A stretch of 64,000 nucleotides of DNA from an uncultured Acidimicrobiales bacterium (lineage in GTDB: Bacteria; Actinomycetota; Acidimicrobiia; Acidimicrobiales; Aldehydirespiratoraceae). Below are positions 52,120-60,567 of this stretch, one piece after another. Where the stretch lies: contig CATQHS010000001.1 of assembly GCA_958296055.1 (NCBI GenBank), positions 1,332,277-1,396,276 on the forward strand. Reading direction: 5' to 3'. A model generated the notes under the pieces. It ran no database searches, was not told where the DNA came from, and saw nothing but the letters and a program-made list of their open reading frames with translations. Position numbers and translations under genes: made by a program. Positions within the stretch are counted from its first letter, which is position 1; each line of letters starts with the position of its first letter.

Positions 52120-52198
52120 CGGTCGACCTCGGCGGCGGCCAGCGCAAAGCCCGGGGCCTCGACCTCGGCGGTGAGTCGGCTCAACGGTCGACCTCGCC
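52108..52198 (-). repeat. Duplicated nuoD stop / nuoE start junction (60-bp offset region)
   Basis: About 31 bp around the junction (CGGCGGTGAGYCGGCTCAMCGGTCGACCTCG read on the plus strand in two pieces) occurs at 52108-52138 and again at about 52168-52198 with two differences. Each copy encodes the EVDR end of NuoD and the MSRLTA start of NuoE. Confidence 0.9.
52116..52184 (-). CDS. Putative bridging mini-ORF nuoD-nuoE (22 aa)
   Basis: TTG overlaps the nuoD stop (TTGA) and TGA overlaps the nuoE GTG (GTGA). The product starts MSRLTA like NuoE and ends AEVDR like NuoD. A GAGGT ribosome site lies before the second start. Generated by the junction duplication. Confidence 0.4.
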   Translation of the reverse strand: MSRLTAEVEAPGFALAAAEVDR

Positions 52199-53566
52199 CA
52201 TGATGGGATCGATCGAGGAGACGATGGCCACCCCGTCGGCGATCAGGCCCCCCTGCATCAGGTGGGGCAGGCACTGGAGGTTGACGAAGCTGGGGGCCCG
52301 CACGTGCAGCCGGTACGGCTTAGCCCCGCCGTCGCTCACCAGGTACACCCCCAGCTCGCCCCGGGGCGACTCCACCGCGGCGTACACCTCGCCGGCGGGG
52401 ACCTTGAACCCCTCGGTGAAGATCTTGAAGTGGTGGATGAGCGCCTCCATCGACTCGTCGATGCGGGCCCGGGGCGGGGGGGTGACCTTCTTGTCCTGGG
52501 TCCGGTAGTGGCCGGGGGGCATGGCCTCCAGTATCTGGGCCACTGCCCGCAGCGACTCCCGGATCTCGTTGAGGCGGATGGCGTAGCGGTCGTAGCAGTC
52601 GCCGTAGGCCCCGACGATCACGTCGAAATCGACCCGGTCGTAGAAGAGGTAGGGCTCGTCGCGGCGCAGGTCCCAGGGCAGGCCGGTGGCCCGCAGCAGC
52701 GGCCCGGTGGCCCCCAGGGCCACCGCCTCGGCCGTGGAGATGGCCCCCACGCCTTGGAGCCGCTCCCGCCAGATGGGCTGGCCGGTGAGCAGCGCGTCGT
52801 ACTCGTCGAGCCGGGGCGGGATCGCCTCCAGCAGCCCGAGCACGTCGTCGCGCCAGCCGGGGGGCAGGTCGGCGGCCACCCCGCCGGGCCGGATGTAGTT
52901 GTGGTTCATCCGCAGGCCGGTGACCTTCTCGAAGAAGCGCAGCACCTCCTCGCGCTCGCGCCAGCCGTAGATCATCATCGACACCGCGCCCAGGTCCATG
53001 CCGTTGGTGGCCATGAACAGCAGGTGCGAGCTCACCCGGTTCAGCTCGCACATGAGCATGCGGATCCACACGGCCCGCTCGGGGATCTCGACTTCCAGCA
53101 GCTTCTCGACCGCCAGCGAGAAGGCCAGCTCGGTGAACAGCGGGGAGGCGTAGTCCATGCGGGTGACGTTGGTGCCGCCCTGGAGGTAGGTGAGCCCCTC
53201 TCCCGTCTTCTCCATGCCGGTGTGCAGGTAGCCGATCACCGGCTTGGACCGCAGCACCGTCTCGCCCTCGAGCTCGAGCATGAGCCGCAGCACGCCGTGG
53301 GTGGACGGGTGGGACGGGCCCATGTTCAACAACACCCGCTCGCCGTCGCCGCCGGGTTGCTCGCCATCGCCGCCGCCGTCGGGGTCGGGCCCGGCGCCGA
53401 AGTCGGGACGATCGCCGATCCGGGCCGCCTCGGCTTCGGACATCCGCAGCACCGCGGAGGGCTGCCGGCGGCGGACCCGCTCGGCCGCGCCGGGGTCGAA
53501 AAGATCGGCGAAGCCCGGTCCGGCGGCGCCGGGCGCCGGGGGGGCGGGGGTGTCGGTGACGCTCAC
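52181..53566 (-). CDS. nuoD: NADH-quinone oxidoreductase subunit D (operon 2)
   Basis: 461 residues: 'LLNMGPSHPSTHGVLRLMLELEGE', containing 'GPSHPSTHG', then 'VIGYLHTGMEKTGE', 'DYASPLFTELAFSLAVEKLL' and C-terminal 'SIDPIMGEVDR'. It forms the quinone site with NuoB. GTG 53566 is chosen 7 nt after the nuoC stop. The first 85 or so residues are a Pro/Gly/Asp-rich extension absent from operon 1 NuoD. Confidence 0.95.
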   Translation of the reverse strand: MSVTDTPAPPAPGAAGPGFADLFDPGAAERVRRRQPSAVLRMSEAEAARIGDRPDFGAGPDPDGGGDGEQPGGDGERVLLNMGPSHPSTHGVLRLMLELEGETVLRSKPVIGYLHTGMEKTGEGLTYLQGGTNVTRMDYASPLFTELAFSLAVEKLLEVEIPERAVWIRMLMCELNRVSSHLLFMATNGMDLGAVSMMIYGWREREEVLRFFEKVTGLRMNHNYIRPGGVAADLPPGWRDDVLGLLEAIPPRLDEYDALLTGQPIWRERLQGVGAISTAEAVALGATGPLLRATGLPWDLRRDEPYLFYDRVDFDVIVGAYGDCYDRYAIRLNEIRESLRAVAQILEAMPPGHYRTQDKKVTPPPRARIDESMEALIHHFKIFTEGFKVPAGEVYAAVESPRGELGVYLVSDGGAKPYRLHVRAPSFVNLQCLPHLMQGGLIADGVAIVSSIDPIMGEVDR

Positions 53567-53573
53567 GGCGAAC

Positions 53574-54092
53574 TCAGCGGACGTTGGAGGCGGCCTTGAA
53601 CTGCACCGGGATCCGGCCGGTGTCGTAGTCCTTGCGCAGGGGGTGCCCCGCCCAGTCCTCGGGCATGAGGATGCGGGTCGGGTCGGGATGATCGGCGAAG
53701 GAGACGCCGAACATGTCGTGCACCTCCCGCTCGAGGTTCTCGGCTGAGGGCCACAGGTCGAACAGGGTGGGCAGGGTCGGGTCGCCGGCCGGCACCTGGA
53801 CCCGCAGCCGGAGCCGCCGGCCGTCGGTGTGCGACAGCAGGCTGGCCACCACCTCGAACCGCTCGGGGTCGATGCCGACCGGGAGGCGGCGGGGGGCGGC
53901 GTAGGTGAGGTAGTCGACGGCGGTGAGGTCCACAAGCTGGTCGAATCCGTCGTCGCGGGCCGCGGCGGCCGCTTCCAGCCACCGGTCCCGGTCCGGGTGG
54001 ATCACATCCTGGCTCGCCGAGGCGCCCAGGGCCGCGCCGTAGCGGGTCGGGGTCGGCTCTCCGCCGGCGGCGGCCTCGGCGGCGTCGCTCAC
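53574..54092 (-). CDS. nuoC: NADH-quinone oxidoreductase subunit C (operon 2)
   Basis: 172 residues: '[15 protein letters not shown]', '[27 protein letters not shown]' (core 'EVHDMFGV') and '[10 protein letters not shown]'. Peripheral-arm subunit. GTG 54092 overlaps the nuoB stop (GTGA). Confidence 0.93.
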   Translation of the reverse strand: MSDAAEAAAGGEPTPTRYGAALGASASQDVIHPDRDRWLEAAAAARDDGFDQLVDLTAVDYLTYAAPRRLPVGIDPERFEVVASLLSHTDGRRLRLRVQVPAGDPTLPTLFDLWPSAENLEREVHDMFGVSFADHPDPTRILMPEDWAGHPLRKDYDTGRIPVQFKAASNVR

Positions 54093-54670
54093 CGGCGGCC
54101 GACCATGGCCGCCGCGGTCTGGCCGTCGCGCTGTTCGACGGCCAGGCCGGCGCCGGCGCCGCGGGCCGACCGCCGGGCCAGCACCTCACCGGTCGTGATC
54201 TTGTCGTGCAGGGTGAAGATGGCGTGCATCAGGGTCTCGGGGCCAGGCGGGCAGCCCGGCGCGTACACGTCCACGGGCACGACCTGGTCGACGCCCTGCA
54301 CAATGGCGTAGTTGTTGAACATCCCGCCGCTGGAGGCGCACACCCCCATGGAGATGACCCACTTGGGCTCCATCATCTGGTCGTAAATCTGACGGAGCAC
54401 CGGGGCCATCTTCTGCGAAACCCGGCCGGCCACGATCATCAGATCGGCCTGGCGGGGCGAGGCCCTGAACACCTCCATGCCGTAGCGGGCCAGGTCGTAG
54501 TGGGCCGCGCCGGTGGCCATCATCTCGATGGCGCAGCAGGCCAGGCCGAAGGTGGCGGGCCAGCAGCTCCGGGCCCGGGCCCAGTTGACCAGGGATTCGA
54601 GCCGGCCGGTGACGAAGTTGTGCTCGAGACCCTCCAGCCCCTGGCCCCGGACGTCGGCGATCAGGCCCAT
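54089..54670 (-). CDS. nuoB: NADH-quinone oxidoreductase subunit B (operon 2)
   Basis: 193 residues with N2-cluster ligands in '[14 protein letters not shown]', '[12 protein letters not shown]' and '[12 protein letters not shown]'. It carries a 30-residue C-terminal extension rich in Arg/Ala. Its ATG directly abuts the nuoA stop. Confidence 0.95.
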   Translation of the reverse strand: MGLIADVRGQGLEGLEHNFVTGRLESLVNWARARSCWPATFGLACCAIEMMATGAAHYDLARYGMEVFRASPRQADLMIVAGRVSQKMAPVLRQIYDQMMEPKWVISMGVCASSGGMFNNYAIVQGVDQVVPVDVYAPGCPPGPETLMHAIFTLHDKITTGEVLARRSARGAGAGLAVEQRDGQTAAAMVGRR

Positions 54671-55192
54671 TCAGGCCGCCTCCCCCGGCGCCGGCCCGCC
54701 GGCGGACGGCGCCATCCGGGCTGACTCGTCCTCCGGCGCGCCGTAGCGGCGACCCTCCAGGCCGACCCGGCGGACGGTGGAGGCGCTGGTCCGCTCGGCC
54801 GAGACCGCGCCGGGCCGGGCCGAGGCCCGGCGGGGCGGGCCCCACTCGAGCGCGCCCGCGCCGACCAGGTACACAAACGACTCGAACACCGCGAAGGTGA
54901 AGATCATCACCGCCACCAGCCCGAACAGCCCCAGCCCGCCCCGGGCCACCGCGTAGGGGTAGAAGAGGATGATCTCGATGTCGAAGACGATGAAGATCAT
55001 GGCCACCAGGAAGAACCGGACCGGGAAGCGCTCCGGGGTGTCGCGGGCGGGCACGATGCCGCACTCATAGGGCTCCAGTTTGGGCCGGGTCGGACGGCGG
55101 GGGGCCAGCAGCCCCGACGCCAGGAAACTGCCCGCCGCGAACACCGCGGCCAGCGCACCCAGCGCCAGCAGGGGCAGATACTGGCCCAGCAC
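54671..55192 (-). CDS. nuoA: NADH-quinone oxidoreductase subunit A (operon 2)
   Basis: 173 residues: 'KLEPYECGIVPARDTPERFPVRFFLVAMIFIVFDIEIILFYPYA', of which 'YECGI' and 'FDIEIILFYPYA' are diagnostic. Three helices, with a 50-residue hydrophilic C-terminal tail absent from operon 1 NuoA. Start GTG 55192 follows TAGCCG, as does the mini-ORF upstream. Confidence 0.94.
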   Translation of the reverse strand: MLGQYLPLLALGALAAVFAAGSFLASGLLAPRRPTRPKLEPYECGIVPARDTPERFPVRFFLVAMIFIVFDIEIILFYPYAVARGGLGLFGLVAVMIFTFAVFESFVYLVGAGALEWGPPRRASARPGAVSAERTSASTVRRVGLEGRRYGAPEDESARMAPSAGGPAPGEAA

Positions 55193-55195
55193 CGG

Positions 55196-55255
55196 CTAGA
55201 TCCTCCCCGGCTCAGCCGGGAGGCCGGCGGCCGCGGCCGGGCGTCGCCCCAGCAC
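55196..55255 (-). CDS. Putative bridging mini-ORF upstream of nuoA (19 aa)
   Basis: Starts GTGCTGGG (MLG) exactly like nuoA and ends in TAG. The string TAGCCGGTGCTGGG occurs both at the end of the upstream membrane-protein gene and at the nuoA start, i.e. a duplicated stop/start element. A GGGGAGG ribosome site before its stop serves nuoA. Confidence 0.35.
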   Translation of the reverse strand: MLGRRPAAAAGLPAEPGRI

Positions 55256-55258
55256 CGG

Positions 55259-56290
55259 CTACGCCCCGGCCTCGAAGGCGGCTCGCTGCCGCTGCACCAG
55301 CTTGTCCCGCTCGTGCAGGAACAGGCACAGGGCGGCGAAAACGGCCAGCGAGCCCAAGGTCACCAGCGCGGGCTTGAGCCGGAGGTCGCCCAAGTCCCGG
55401 ACCATGATCACCGAGACCACCGGCTTGGCCGGATCCACGACCGGCCGGGCGGGCGCCTGGCCCGGAACCGCGGGCTGGTCGACCACCTCCTGCACCTGCA
55501 CCACGCCGTAGCGGGTGGGGTGGGTGAGGGTGAGGGCGGACCGGATCTGGGTTCCGATCCGGTCGAGCCGGCCCGGGTCTTCGGGCAAGGGCCGCTTGCC
55601 GCCGGTGGTGTAGGCGTCGAGGACCTTGAACTGGGCCTGGGCCGTGAAGGCGATGTCGGGGCTGTCGATCAAGAAGGCGATGGCCGAGGCCTGGGCCTCC
55701 CCGGCCTCGGCCGTGGACAGCAGCTCCCATTGGCCGAAGTCGAGGCCGCCGGCGGCGAGGGCGTCGTTGATCAGGTCGGGGGATACGGCGGCCAGCTCCG
55801 ACAGGGTGGTGTCTTGGTTGCGGGCTAGCTCGGAGGCGACCAGCTCGTCGATCTCAGCGGCGGTGAGCCCCTCGGTCTGGTCGGCGGTGAGGGTGTCGCG
55901 GGTGACGGGGCCGAACTCGGCCCGGGCCGTCTCGTCGCCAGAGGCGACCACCAGCTCGAAGGCGGTGGGGAGGTCGTCGGGGTTGGGCAGCTCGGCGGCC
56001 TGGTCGAGGGCGGCCGCACCGAGGTCGCCCACGTTGATCTCCTGCAATCTCCAGGTGGGCACGTCGCCCCGCCAGCCGATGCCGTAGAGCCACCACACCG
56101 CGGCCATGATGACCATCCAGCCGAAGAAGCCGGTGAGGGCGATCAGGGAGCCGAGCCGGGTCCCGGTGTTGGTCACCAGCAGCAGCCACACCGAGCCCAT
56201 CAGCACCACCACCCCGGCGAACACGGCCATGAAGCCCCGGATCTCGGGGTCCCAGGCCAAACCGGCGATGACGTCGAGCGGCTCCATCAC
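55259..56290 (-). CDS. Membrane protein of the cytochrome bc cluster, function unknown
   Basis: 343 residues. N-terminal helices 'FMAVFAGVVVLMGSVWLLLV' and 'LIALTGFFGWMVIMAAVWWLYG', a 200-residue soluble domain without Cys motifs ('LTADQTEGLTAAEIDEL'), and one C-terminal helix ('LVTLGSLAVFAALCLFLHE'). It lies between the diheme cytochrome c and nuoA, overlapping the former by 4 nt. It is presumably an accessory subunit or assembly factor for the bc complex; I do not recognise the family. Confidence 0.7.
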   Translation of the reverse strand: MMEPLDVIAGLAWDPEIRGFMAVFAGVVVLMGSVWLLLVTNTGTRLGSLIALTGFFGWMVIMAAVWWLYGIGWRGDVPTWRLQEINVGDLGAAALDQAAELPNPDDLPTAFELVVASGDETARAEFGPVTRDTLTADQTEGLTAAEIDELVASELARNQDTTLSELAAVSPDLINDALAAGGLDFGQWELLSTAEAGEAQASAIAFLIDSPDIAFTAQAQFKVLDAYTTGGKRPLPEDPGRLDRIGTQIRSALTLTHPTRYGVVQVQEVVDQPAVPGQAPARPVVDPAKPVVSVIMVRDLGDLRLKPALVTLGSLAVFAALCLFLHERDKLVQRQRAAFEAGA

Positions 56291-57555
56291 AGGTTCCTCT
56301 CGAAGGCCACGATGGCGTCTATCTGGTCCTGGGTCAGCGTGGGCGGGTAGACGACCCCCAGGTCGTCGTCGGCGCGGGACCCGAAGCCGGGCATCTGCCC
56401 GTTGCCGCCGGAGCCGCCCCGGCCGTAGGTCTGGCCGATGGTCTGGCCGCCGGTGATGAAGTCGGAGTGCTCGGAAGCGGTCTCAAACTGGTCGAGGACG
56501 CTGCCGCCGGTCAGGTTGGGGCCGAAGAACCCGCCCCCGTCGACGTAGGCCTCCAGGATCGGCCCGGGGTGGCCGTCGATGCTGTCGTCGCCGTCGGTGG
56601 TGGCGGCGAAGGACCAGCCGTAGGTGTGGCAGCGGGCGCAACTGTAGGTGCCGCCCGCGGCCGGGTTGTCGAACAGGATCCCGCCGTAGGCCAGGTACTG
56701 CTCGTAGCCGGGGGCCTCGCCCGCCGAGAGCAGCTCCAGGCCGGCCCGGCGGATGGCGTCGTCGTCGCCGGCCAGGGAGGGGTCGGCGGCCAGGGCCGCG
56801 GAGCGGGCCCGCTCCACCACCGCGGCCACGCCGTCGAGCCAGTCGTCGACCGCGCCGTCGGAGGCGTCCAAGCCCTGGTCGGCCAGGTGGCGGGCCACCC
56901 CGTCTTTGACCCCGGTGTCGACGATGTCGCGGATCTCCGAGGCCGGTATCTGGATCCGGCGCAGATAGCGGATCAGGTACTCGATCTGCTGGGGGGTGAG
57001 GGGGCCGCCGCCGGGGGTGCCCCAGGCGGGCATGACGTTGTTGCGGCCGTAGTTGAGGACGTGGCGGACCTCGTCCTCGCTGTGGCGGGACAGCACCGTG
57101 TTGAGGGCGGGGGCGCTCCAGGCCACCACGGCCACGAACTCGCCGTCGCTGTCGGTGATGGTGAAGGCGGTGGACCCGCCCGCGCCCTCGGCGCCGTGGC
57201 AGGACTGGCAGTCGGAGCCATCCTCGTACAGCTCGCCGCCCCGGTCGGCGAAGATCCGGTCCCGGTCGTCGATCAGGCCCTGCTGGCGGCCGGGCTCGCC
57301 CAGCCAGTACAGGGGGAGCCCCACGCCGATGATGGCCAGCAGGATGAAACCGGCGCCCAGCGACCGGTCGAGCTTGGCCCCCTCCAGCTCGGAGTCTTCG
57401 AGGTAGGGCTTGCGGTTGGGGGCCAGCTCGATCTCGCTGCCGGCCTCTGACTTGGCCGAGCGGGTGTTGGCGATCAGGTAGAGGACGAACCCGGCGAAGA
57501 CGACGACCAAGATGACCAGGCCGATGGTCCGCTGGGTGGAGGCGGCTAGGAGCAT
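56287..57555 (-). CDS. Membrane-anchored diheme cytochrome c
   Basis: 422 residues. Two N-terminal helices ('TIGLVILVVVFAGFVLYLI' and 'GAGFILLAIIGVGLPLYW') precede two c-type heme sites, 'CQSCHGAEG' near residue 117 and 'CARCHTYGW' near residue 303. Met ligand candidates occur in 'NNVMPAWGTPGGG'. It likely serves as the cytochrome c subunit of the adjacent quinol-oxidising complex. The mature part faces the outside. Confidence 0.85.
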   Translation of the reverse strand: MLLAASTQRTIGLVILVVVFAGFVLYLIANTRSAKSEAGSEIELAPNRKPYLEDSELEGAKLDRSLGAGFILLAIIGVGLPLYWLGEPGRQQGLIDDRDRIFADRGGELYEDGSDCQSCHGAEGAGGSTAFTITDSDGEFVAVVAWSAPALNTVLSRHSEDEVRHVLNYGRNNVMPAWGTPGGGPLTPQQIEYLIRYLRRIQIPASEIRDIVDTGVKDGVARHLADQGLDASDGAVDDWLDGVAAVVERARSAALAADPSLAGDDDAIRRAGLELLSAGEAPGYEQYLAYGGILFDNPAAGGTYSCARCHTYGWSFAATTDGDDSIDGHPGPILEAYVDGGGFFGPNLTGGSVLDQFETASEHSDFITGGQTIGQTYGRGGSGGNGQMPGFGSRADDDLGVVYPPTLTQDQIDAIVAFERNL

Positions 57556-57588
57556 GGGCGGCGGGTTACGGGCGGCATAGGGGGGCTG

Positions 57589-58461
57589 CTAGTGGGTGGC
57601 CTGGCCTATGCAGGCCGGGCCCTCGGCTTCCTGGCCGGTGGTGTTGGTGCCTATGGGCGGACCCTGGATGATGGTGCCGGTGTCGACGGTGAGGGACCCG
57701 TCGGCGCCGACCTCCACGGCGAAGCGGTCCATGCCCCGGGGGGCGGGGCCGCCCCGCTTCTCTCCCACCTGGTTGTACTTGGACCCGTGGCACGGGCACT
57801 CGAACCACTGCGACGTATCGCAGTTGGGCACCCGGCAGCCGAGATGGGGGCACTTCTGGTAGAGGGCGACGATGCCGCCGGACAGGCCTAGGTCGTGGCC
57901 CGCGGCCATGCCCGACAGCTCAGGCGGCGTGTAGGACTCCCGGGCCTTTTCCACCGCCCCATTGGGGTACTCGGTGAGCCACATCCGGCCCTCGGGCTTG
58001 TACAGGAAGCCCCGGTTGTCTCGAATCTCGGTCAGCAGGTCGCTGATCAGGCCGACCTTGATCTTGGAGCCGAAACCGCTGGCGCCCTGGGGCCACAGGA
58101 AGGCGATGCAGGCCACGCCGAACCCGGTGATGCTCATCCCCATCAGGCCGACGATGGTGCGGTTGAAGAACTGCCGGCGGCTCACGCCGATGGTCTCGGG
58201 GTCGGGGGGGGCGTACGGCGCCGGGGGCTGGGCCTTGGCGGCCGGTTCCAGCGCGGCGCCGGTTCGCTGCTCGCGGGCGGCCTTCTCCACCTGGCGGCCC
58301 GACGGCGCCGTCTCGGGGTCCAGCACCGGCGAGCCCCGGTCGCGGCCCCGGGTCTCCCGCGACACCATGCCGATGGCGGCGCTGGACTGGCGCCGGCGCG
58401 CCGCGGCCAGCACAGCCACGACAGCCAGCACGATCAAGGCGGCCAGAGCGACGTAGATCAC
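57589..58461 (-). CDS. qcrA: Rieske iron-sulfur subunit of the cytochrome bc complex
   Basis: 290 residues. The Rieske [2Fe-2S] ligands are 'CPHLGCRVP' and 'CPCHGSKYNQ' near residues 205-230, and 'GPAPRGMDRF' follows as in cytochrome bc1/b6f proteins. There are two helices, at residues 1-20 and 130-150 ('LMGMSITGFGVACIAFLWP'). Start GTG 58461 overlaps the stop of a 30-codon repeat-containing mini-ORF. Confidence 0.92.
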   Translation of the reverse strand: MIYVALAALIVLAVVAVLAAARRRQSSAAIGMVSRETRGRDRGSPVLDPETAPSGRQVEKAAREQRTGAALEPAAKAQPPAPYAPPDPETIGVSRRQFFNRTIVGLMGMSITGFGVACIAFLWPQGASGFGSKIKVGLISDLLTEIRDNRGFLYKPEGRMWLTEYPNGAVEKARESYTPPELSGMAAGHDLGLSGGIVALYQKCPHLGCRVPNCDTSQWFECPCHGSKYNQVGEKRGGPAPRGMDRFAVEVGADGSLTVDTGTIIQGPPIGTNTTGQEAEGPACIGQATH

Positions 58462-58550
58462 CGCGGGCCGCCCTCCCCGATCACGGCGGACATCACAGCT
58501 CGGGCGGGCATCACGGATCGGGCGGGCATCACGGATCGGGCGGGCATCAC
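58458..58550 (-). CDS. Putative bridging mini-ORF with 18-bp repeats (30 aa)
   Basis: GTG overlaps the cytochrome b subunit stop, TGA overlaps the Rieske GTG (GTGA at both ends). It is built of three 18-bp units (GTGATGCCCGCCCGATCC), each coding VMPARS and each carrying a fresh GTG-ATG pair, so re-initiation could occur repeatedly. Confidence 0.4.
   Translation of the reverse strand: MMPARSVMPARSVMPARAVMSAVIGEGGPR
58485..58550 (-). repeat. 18-bp tandem repeats at the cytochrome b / Rieske junction
   Basis: Three near-perfect 18-bp units plus a degenerate fourth. The period is a multiple of three, preserving the frame of the mini-ORF. Confidence 0.88.
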
Positions 58551-59302
58551 AGCTCGAAGAACAGGCCGGCTTCCCACGGGAAGACGAAGTTGAAGCCCGG
58601 GCCCCGGAAGAAGGAGCCGATCATCACCAGCACCGCCCAGAACATGAGGTGGATGGTCATGAGGCTGATGGCGAACTTGCGGTCCTCGGGGCGCCGCGAC
58701 GGGTTCTTGTCGATGTAGGGGGCCATCATCAGCAGGAAGAGGCCGATGCCGGGGATGGTCACGCCGGCCACCATGGGGTGGAACATGGTGAGCAGCTCCT
58801 GGAGGCCCAGGAAGTACCAGGGCGCCTTGGACGGGTTGGGGGTCTGGTTGAAGTTGGCCAGCTCCAGCAGGGGGGCGTTGACGAAGATCGAGAACAGCAG
58901 GGTGAAGGCGGTGATGAACAGGCAGGCCACGAACTCCGCCACCAGCAGGTGGGGCCACACGTGGACCTTGTCCATGGGCTTGGCCTTCACGTCTTGGATG
59001 GAGCCCGACTTGACCACGGTGAGCAGGCGCTGGGTGTGGCCGCCGGGGCCGGCCGCCACCGGGGGCGGGGCCGCCGCGGGCGGGTCGGCCACCGCTACTC
59101 CCCCGCCGGCGTCGCCGCCGGGGGCCGCCGCGCCGGCCCGGGCCGCTCGGGACCGCTCCAGCAGATGGGCCGGGATCTTGGACGCCGCCTCCGGCTCGGA
59201 GGCCGCGTCGGCCGTCGGCGCCGCCGCGCCGGCCTTGGCCGCCTCCGCCTTGGCCCGGGCCTCCTCGGCTCGCCGGCGCAGATGCTCGGGTACTTCCACC
59301 AT
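58547..59302 (-). CDS. Cytochrome b C-terminal domain (subunit IV-like)
   Basis: 251 residues. After a 110-residue hydrophilic Ala-rich N-terminus comes the subunit IV core: 'NQTPNPSKAPWYFLGLQELL' contains the quinol-site region ('PSKAPWYFLGLQE'), with helices 'LLVAEFVACLFITAFTLLF' and 'TIPGIGLFLLMMAPYID'. The N-terminus begins 'MVEVPEHLRRRAEEARAK' and repeats as 'KIPAHLLERSRAAR', a motif shared with the cytochrome c at 61280. ATG 59302 follows an AGGAG site. Confidence 0.9.
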   Translation of the reverse strand: MVEVPEHLRRRAEEARAKAEAAKAGAAAPTADAASEPEAASKIPAHLLERSRAARAGAAAPGGDAGGGVAVADPPAAAPPPVAAGPGGHTQRLLTVVKSGSIQDVKAKPMDKVHVWPHLLVAEFVACLFITAFTLLFSIFVNAPLLELANFNQTPNPSKAPWYFLGLQELLTMFHPMVAGVTIPGIGLFLLMMAPYIDKNPSRRPEDRKFAISLMTIHLMFWAVLVMIGSFFRGPGFNFVFPWEAGLFFEL

Positions 59303-59319
59303 TGGACTGCGTCTCCTGT

Positions 59320-60114
59320 CTACAGCGGGCCCGAGATCCCGCCGTCCTTGCGGACCCGCCAGAAGTGGATGGCCATGAAGATGACGATCACGAACGGCAG
59401 CATCAGGACGTGGAGCACATACCAGCGCAGCAGGGTGTCGGTCCCGATCTCCACCCCGCCCAGCAGCACGAACCGCACTTGGTCGCCGAACACGGGCGTG
59501 TATCCCATCATGTTCGTGCCCACCGTCACCGCCCACAGCGCCAACTGGTCCCAGGGCAGCAGATAGCCGGTGAACGAAAGCAGCAGCGTGAGCGTCAGCA
59601 GGATCACGCCGATCACCCAGTTGAACTCCCGTGGGGGCTTGTAGGCCCCGTGGTAGAAGACCCGGGCCATGTGCAAGAACACGGTGATCACCATGAGGTG
59701 GGCCCCCCACCGGTGCATGTTGCGGACCAGCAGCCCGAAGGTGACCGAGGTCTCCAGGGTGTAGATGTCGTCCCAGGCCTGGGCGGCGGTGGGCCGGTAG
59801 AAGAACATCAAGAAGATGCCGGTGACGGTGAGGAGGATGAACAAGAAGAAGCTGAGCCCGCCCAGGCACAGGGTGTAGCTGACCTTCACCGCGTGTCGCT
59901 TCACCTTCACCGGGTGCAGGTGGTACACCACGCTGTTCATGACCACGTAGGACCGGTTGCGGGGGCTGTCGGTGTAGCCCTTGCGGAAGATGGAGCCGGG
60001 CCTGAAGATCGAGTTCCAGGCCTGCGAGCCCTGGACTTGGTCGCCGAGGCGGCCGAGGTGGTCCCCGAGGCGCTCCGGGAGCGGCTTCTTCTGCTCTTCG
60101 GTTTCCATTGCCAT
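59320..60114 (-). CDS. Cytochrome b N-terminal (cytochrome b6-like) subunit
   Basis: 264 residues, four helices. Heme-ligating His pairs are in 'NMHRWGAHLMVITVFLHMAR' and 'WYVLHVLMLPFVIVIFMAIHFW'. 'GYLLPWDQLALWAV' is the conserved helix-D region. A 55-residue soluble N-terminus precedes the core. The split into b6 and subunit IV parts is as in b6f-type complexes, whereas many Actinobacteria have one fused QcrB. ATG 60114 or 60108. Confidence 0.92.
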   Translation of the reverse strand: MAMETEEQKKPLPERLGDHLGRLGDQVQGSQAWNSIFRPGSIFRKGYTDSPRNRSYVVMNSVVYHLHPVKVKRHAVKVSYTLCLGGLSFFLFILLTVTGIFLMFFYRPTAAQAWDDIYTLETSVTFGLLVRNMHRWGAHLMVITVFLHMARVFYHGAYKPPREFNWVIGVILLTLTLLLSFTGYLLPWDQLALWAVTVGTNMMGYTPVFGDQVRFVLLGGVEIGTDTLLRWYVLHVLMLPFVIVIFMAIHFWRVRKDGGISGPL

Positions 60115-60150
60115 TGGTGACCGGTTTCCTCCGGGGTCCTCGGGTGGGGC

Positions 60151-60567
60151 TCAGCCCAGGCGCATGCCGTAGCCGTAGCCGTAGGTGTTGGTTCGCTGGT
60201 GGGGGTCGCCGTCGGGCGGCGGGTCGCCCACCTTGCCCAGGATGATCACGCCGGTGGGGCACCGGTCGACGCACAGCGCGCACCGGGTGCACACGTCGTC
60301 GTCGATGGTGAAGATCACATGGTCGCTGGGATCGATCCCGGGCTGCTCGGTGCCGATGGCGGCGTCGACGGCGTCGGGGGTCACCATGAAGATGCACTTC
60401 CACGGGCAGATGTCGACGCAGCCCTCGCACATGATGCACTCGGACTGGTCGATGTGGATGAACTGCTTGGGCTTGACCGCCTGCGAGAGCCAGGCTCCGT
60501 CCACCTCTTGGAGCACGTAGTCGTCGCGGAACTCCGGCATGGGGGGGTTGGCGTCGGTGGTGGTCAC
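60151..60567 (-). CDS. Two-cluster [4Fe-4S] ferredoxin-like protein
   Basis: 138 residues with 'CIMCEGCVDICPWKC' and 'CTRCALCVDRCPTGVI', two complete 4Fe-4S sites. 'GAWLSQAVKPKQFIHID' precedes the first. GTG 60567 overlaps the upstream stop (GTGA); ATG 60540 is possible. Located within the cytochrome bc operon, it may feed or receive electrons at the cytoplasmic face. A ferredoxin subunit is not part of the canonical bc complex. Confidence 0.87.
   Translation of the reverse strand: MTTTDANPPMPEFRDDYVLQEVDGAWLSQAVKPKQFIHIDQSECIMCEGCVDICPWKCIFMVTPDAVDAAIGTEQPGIDPSDHVIFTIDDDVCTRCALCVDRCPTGVIILGKVGDPPPDGDPHQRTNTYGYGYGMRLG

Noticed and set aside
57556..57588. Mini-ORF at the Rieske-cytochrome c junction
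   Set aside because: The only small frame (MPPVTRR) runs into the cytochrome c gene instead of ending at its start, and no duplication is visible.
58485..58550. CRISPR or IS-end repeats
   Set aside because: Only 18-bp in-frame units inside a bridging ORF; no spacers and no transposase.
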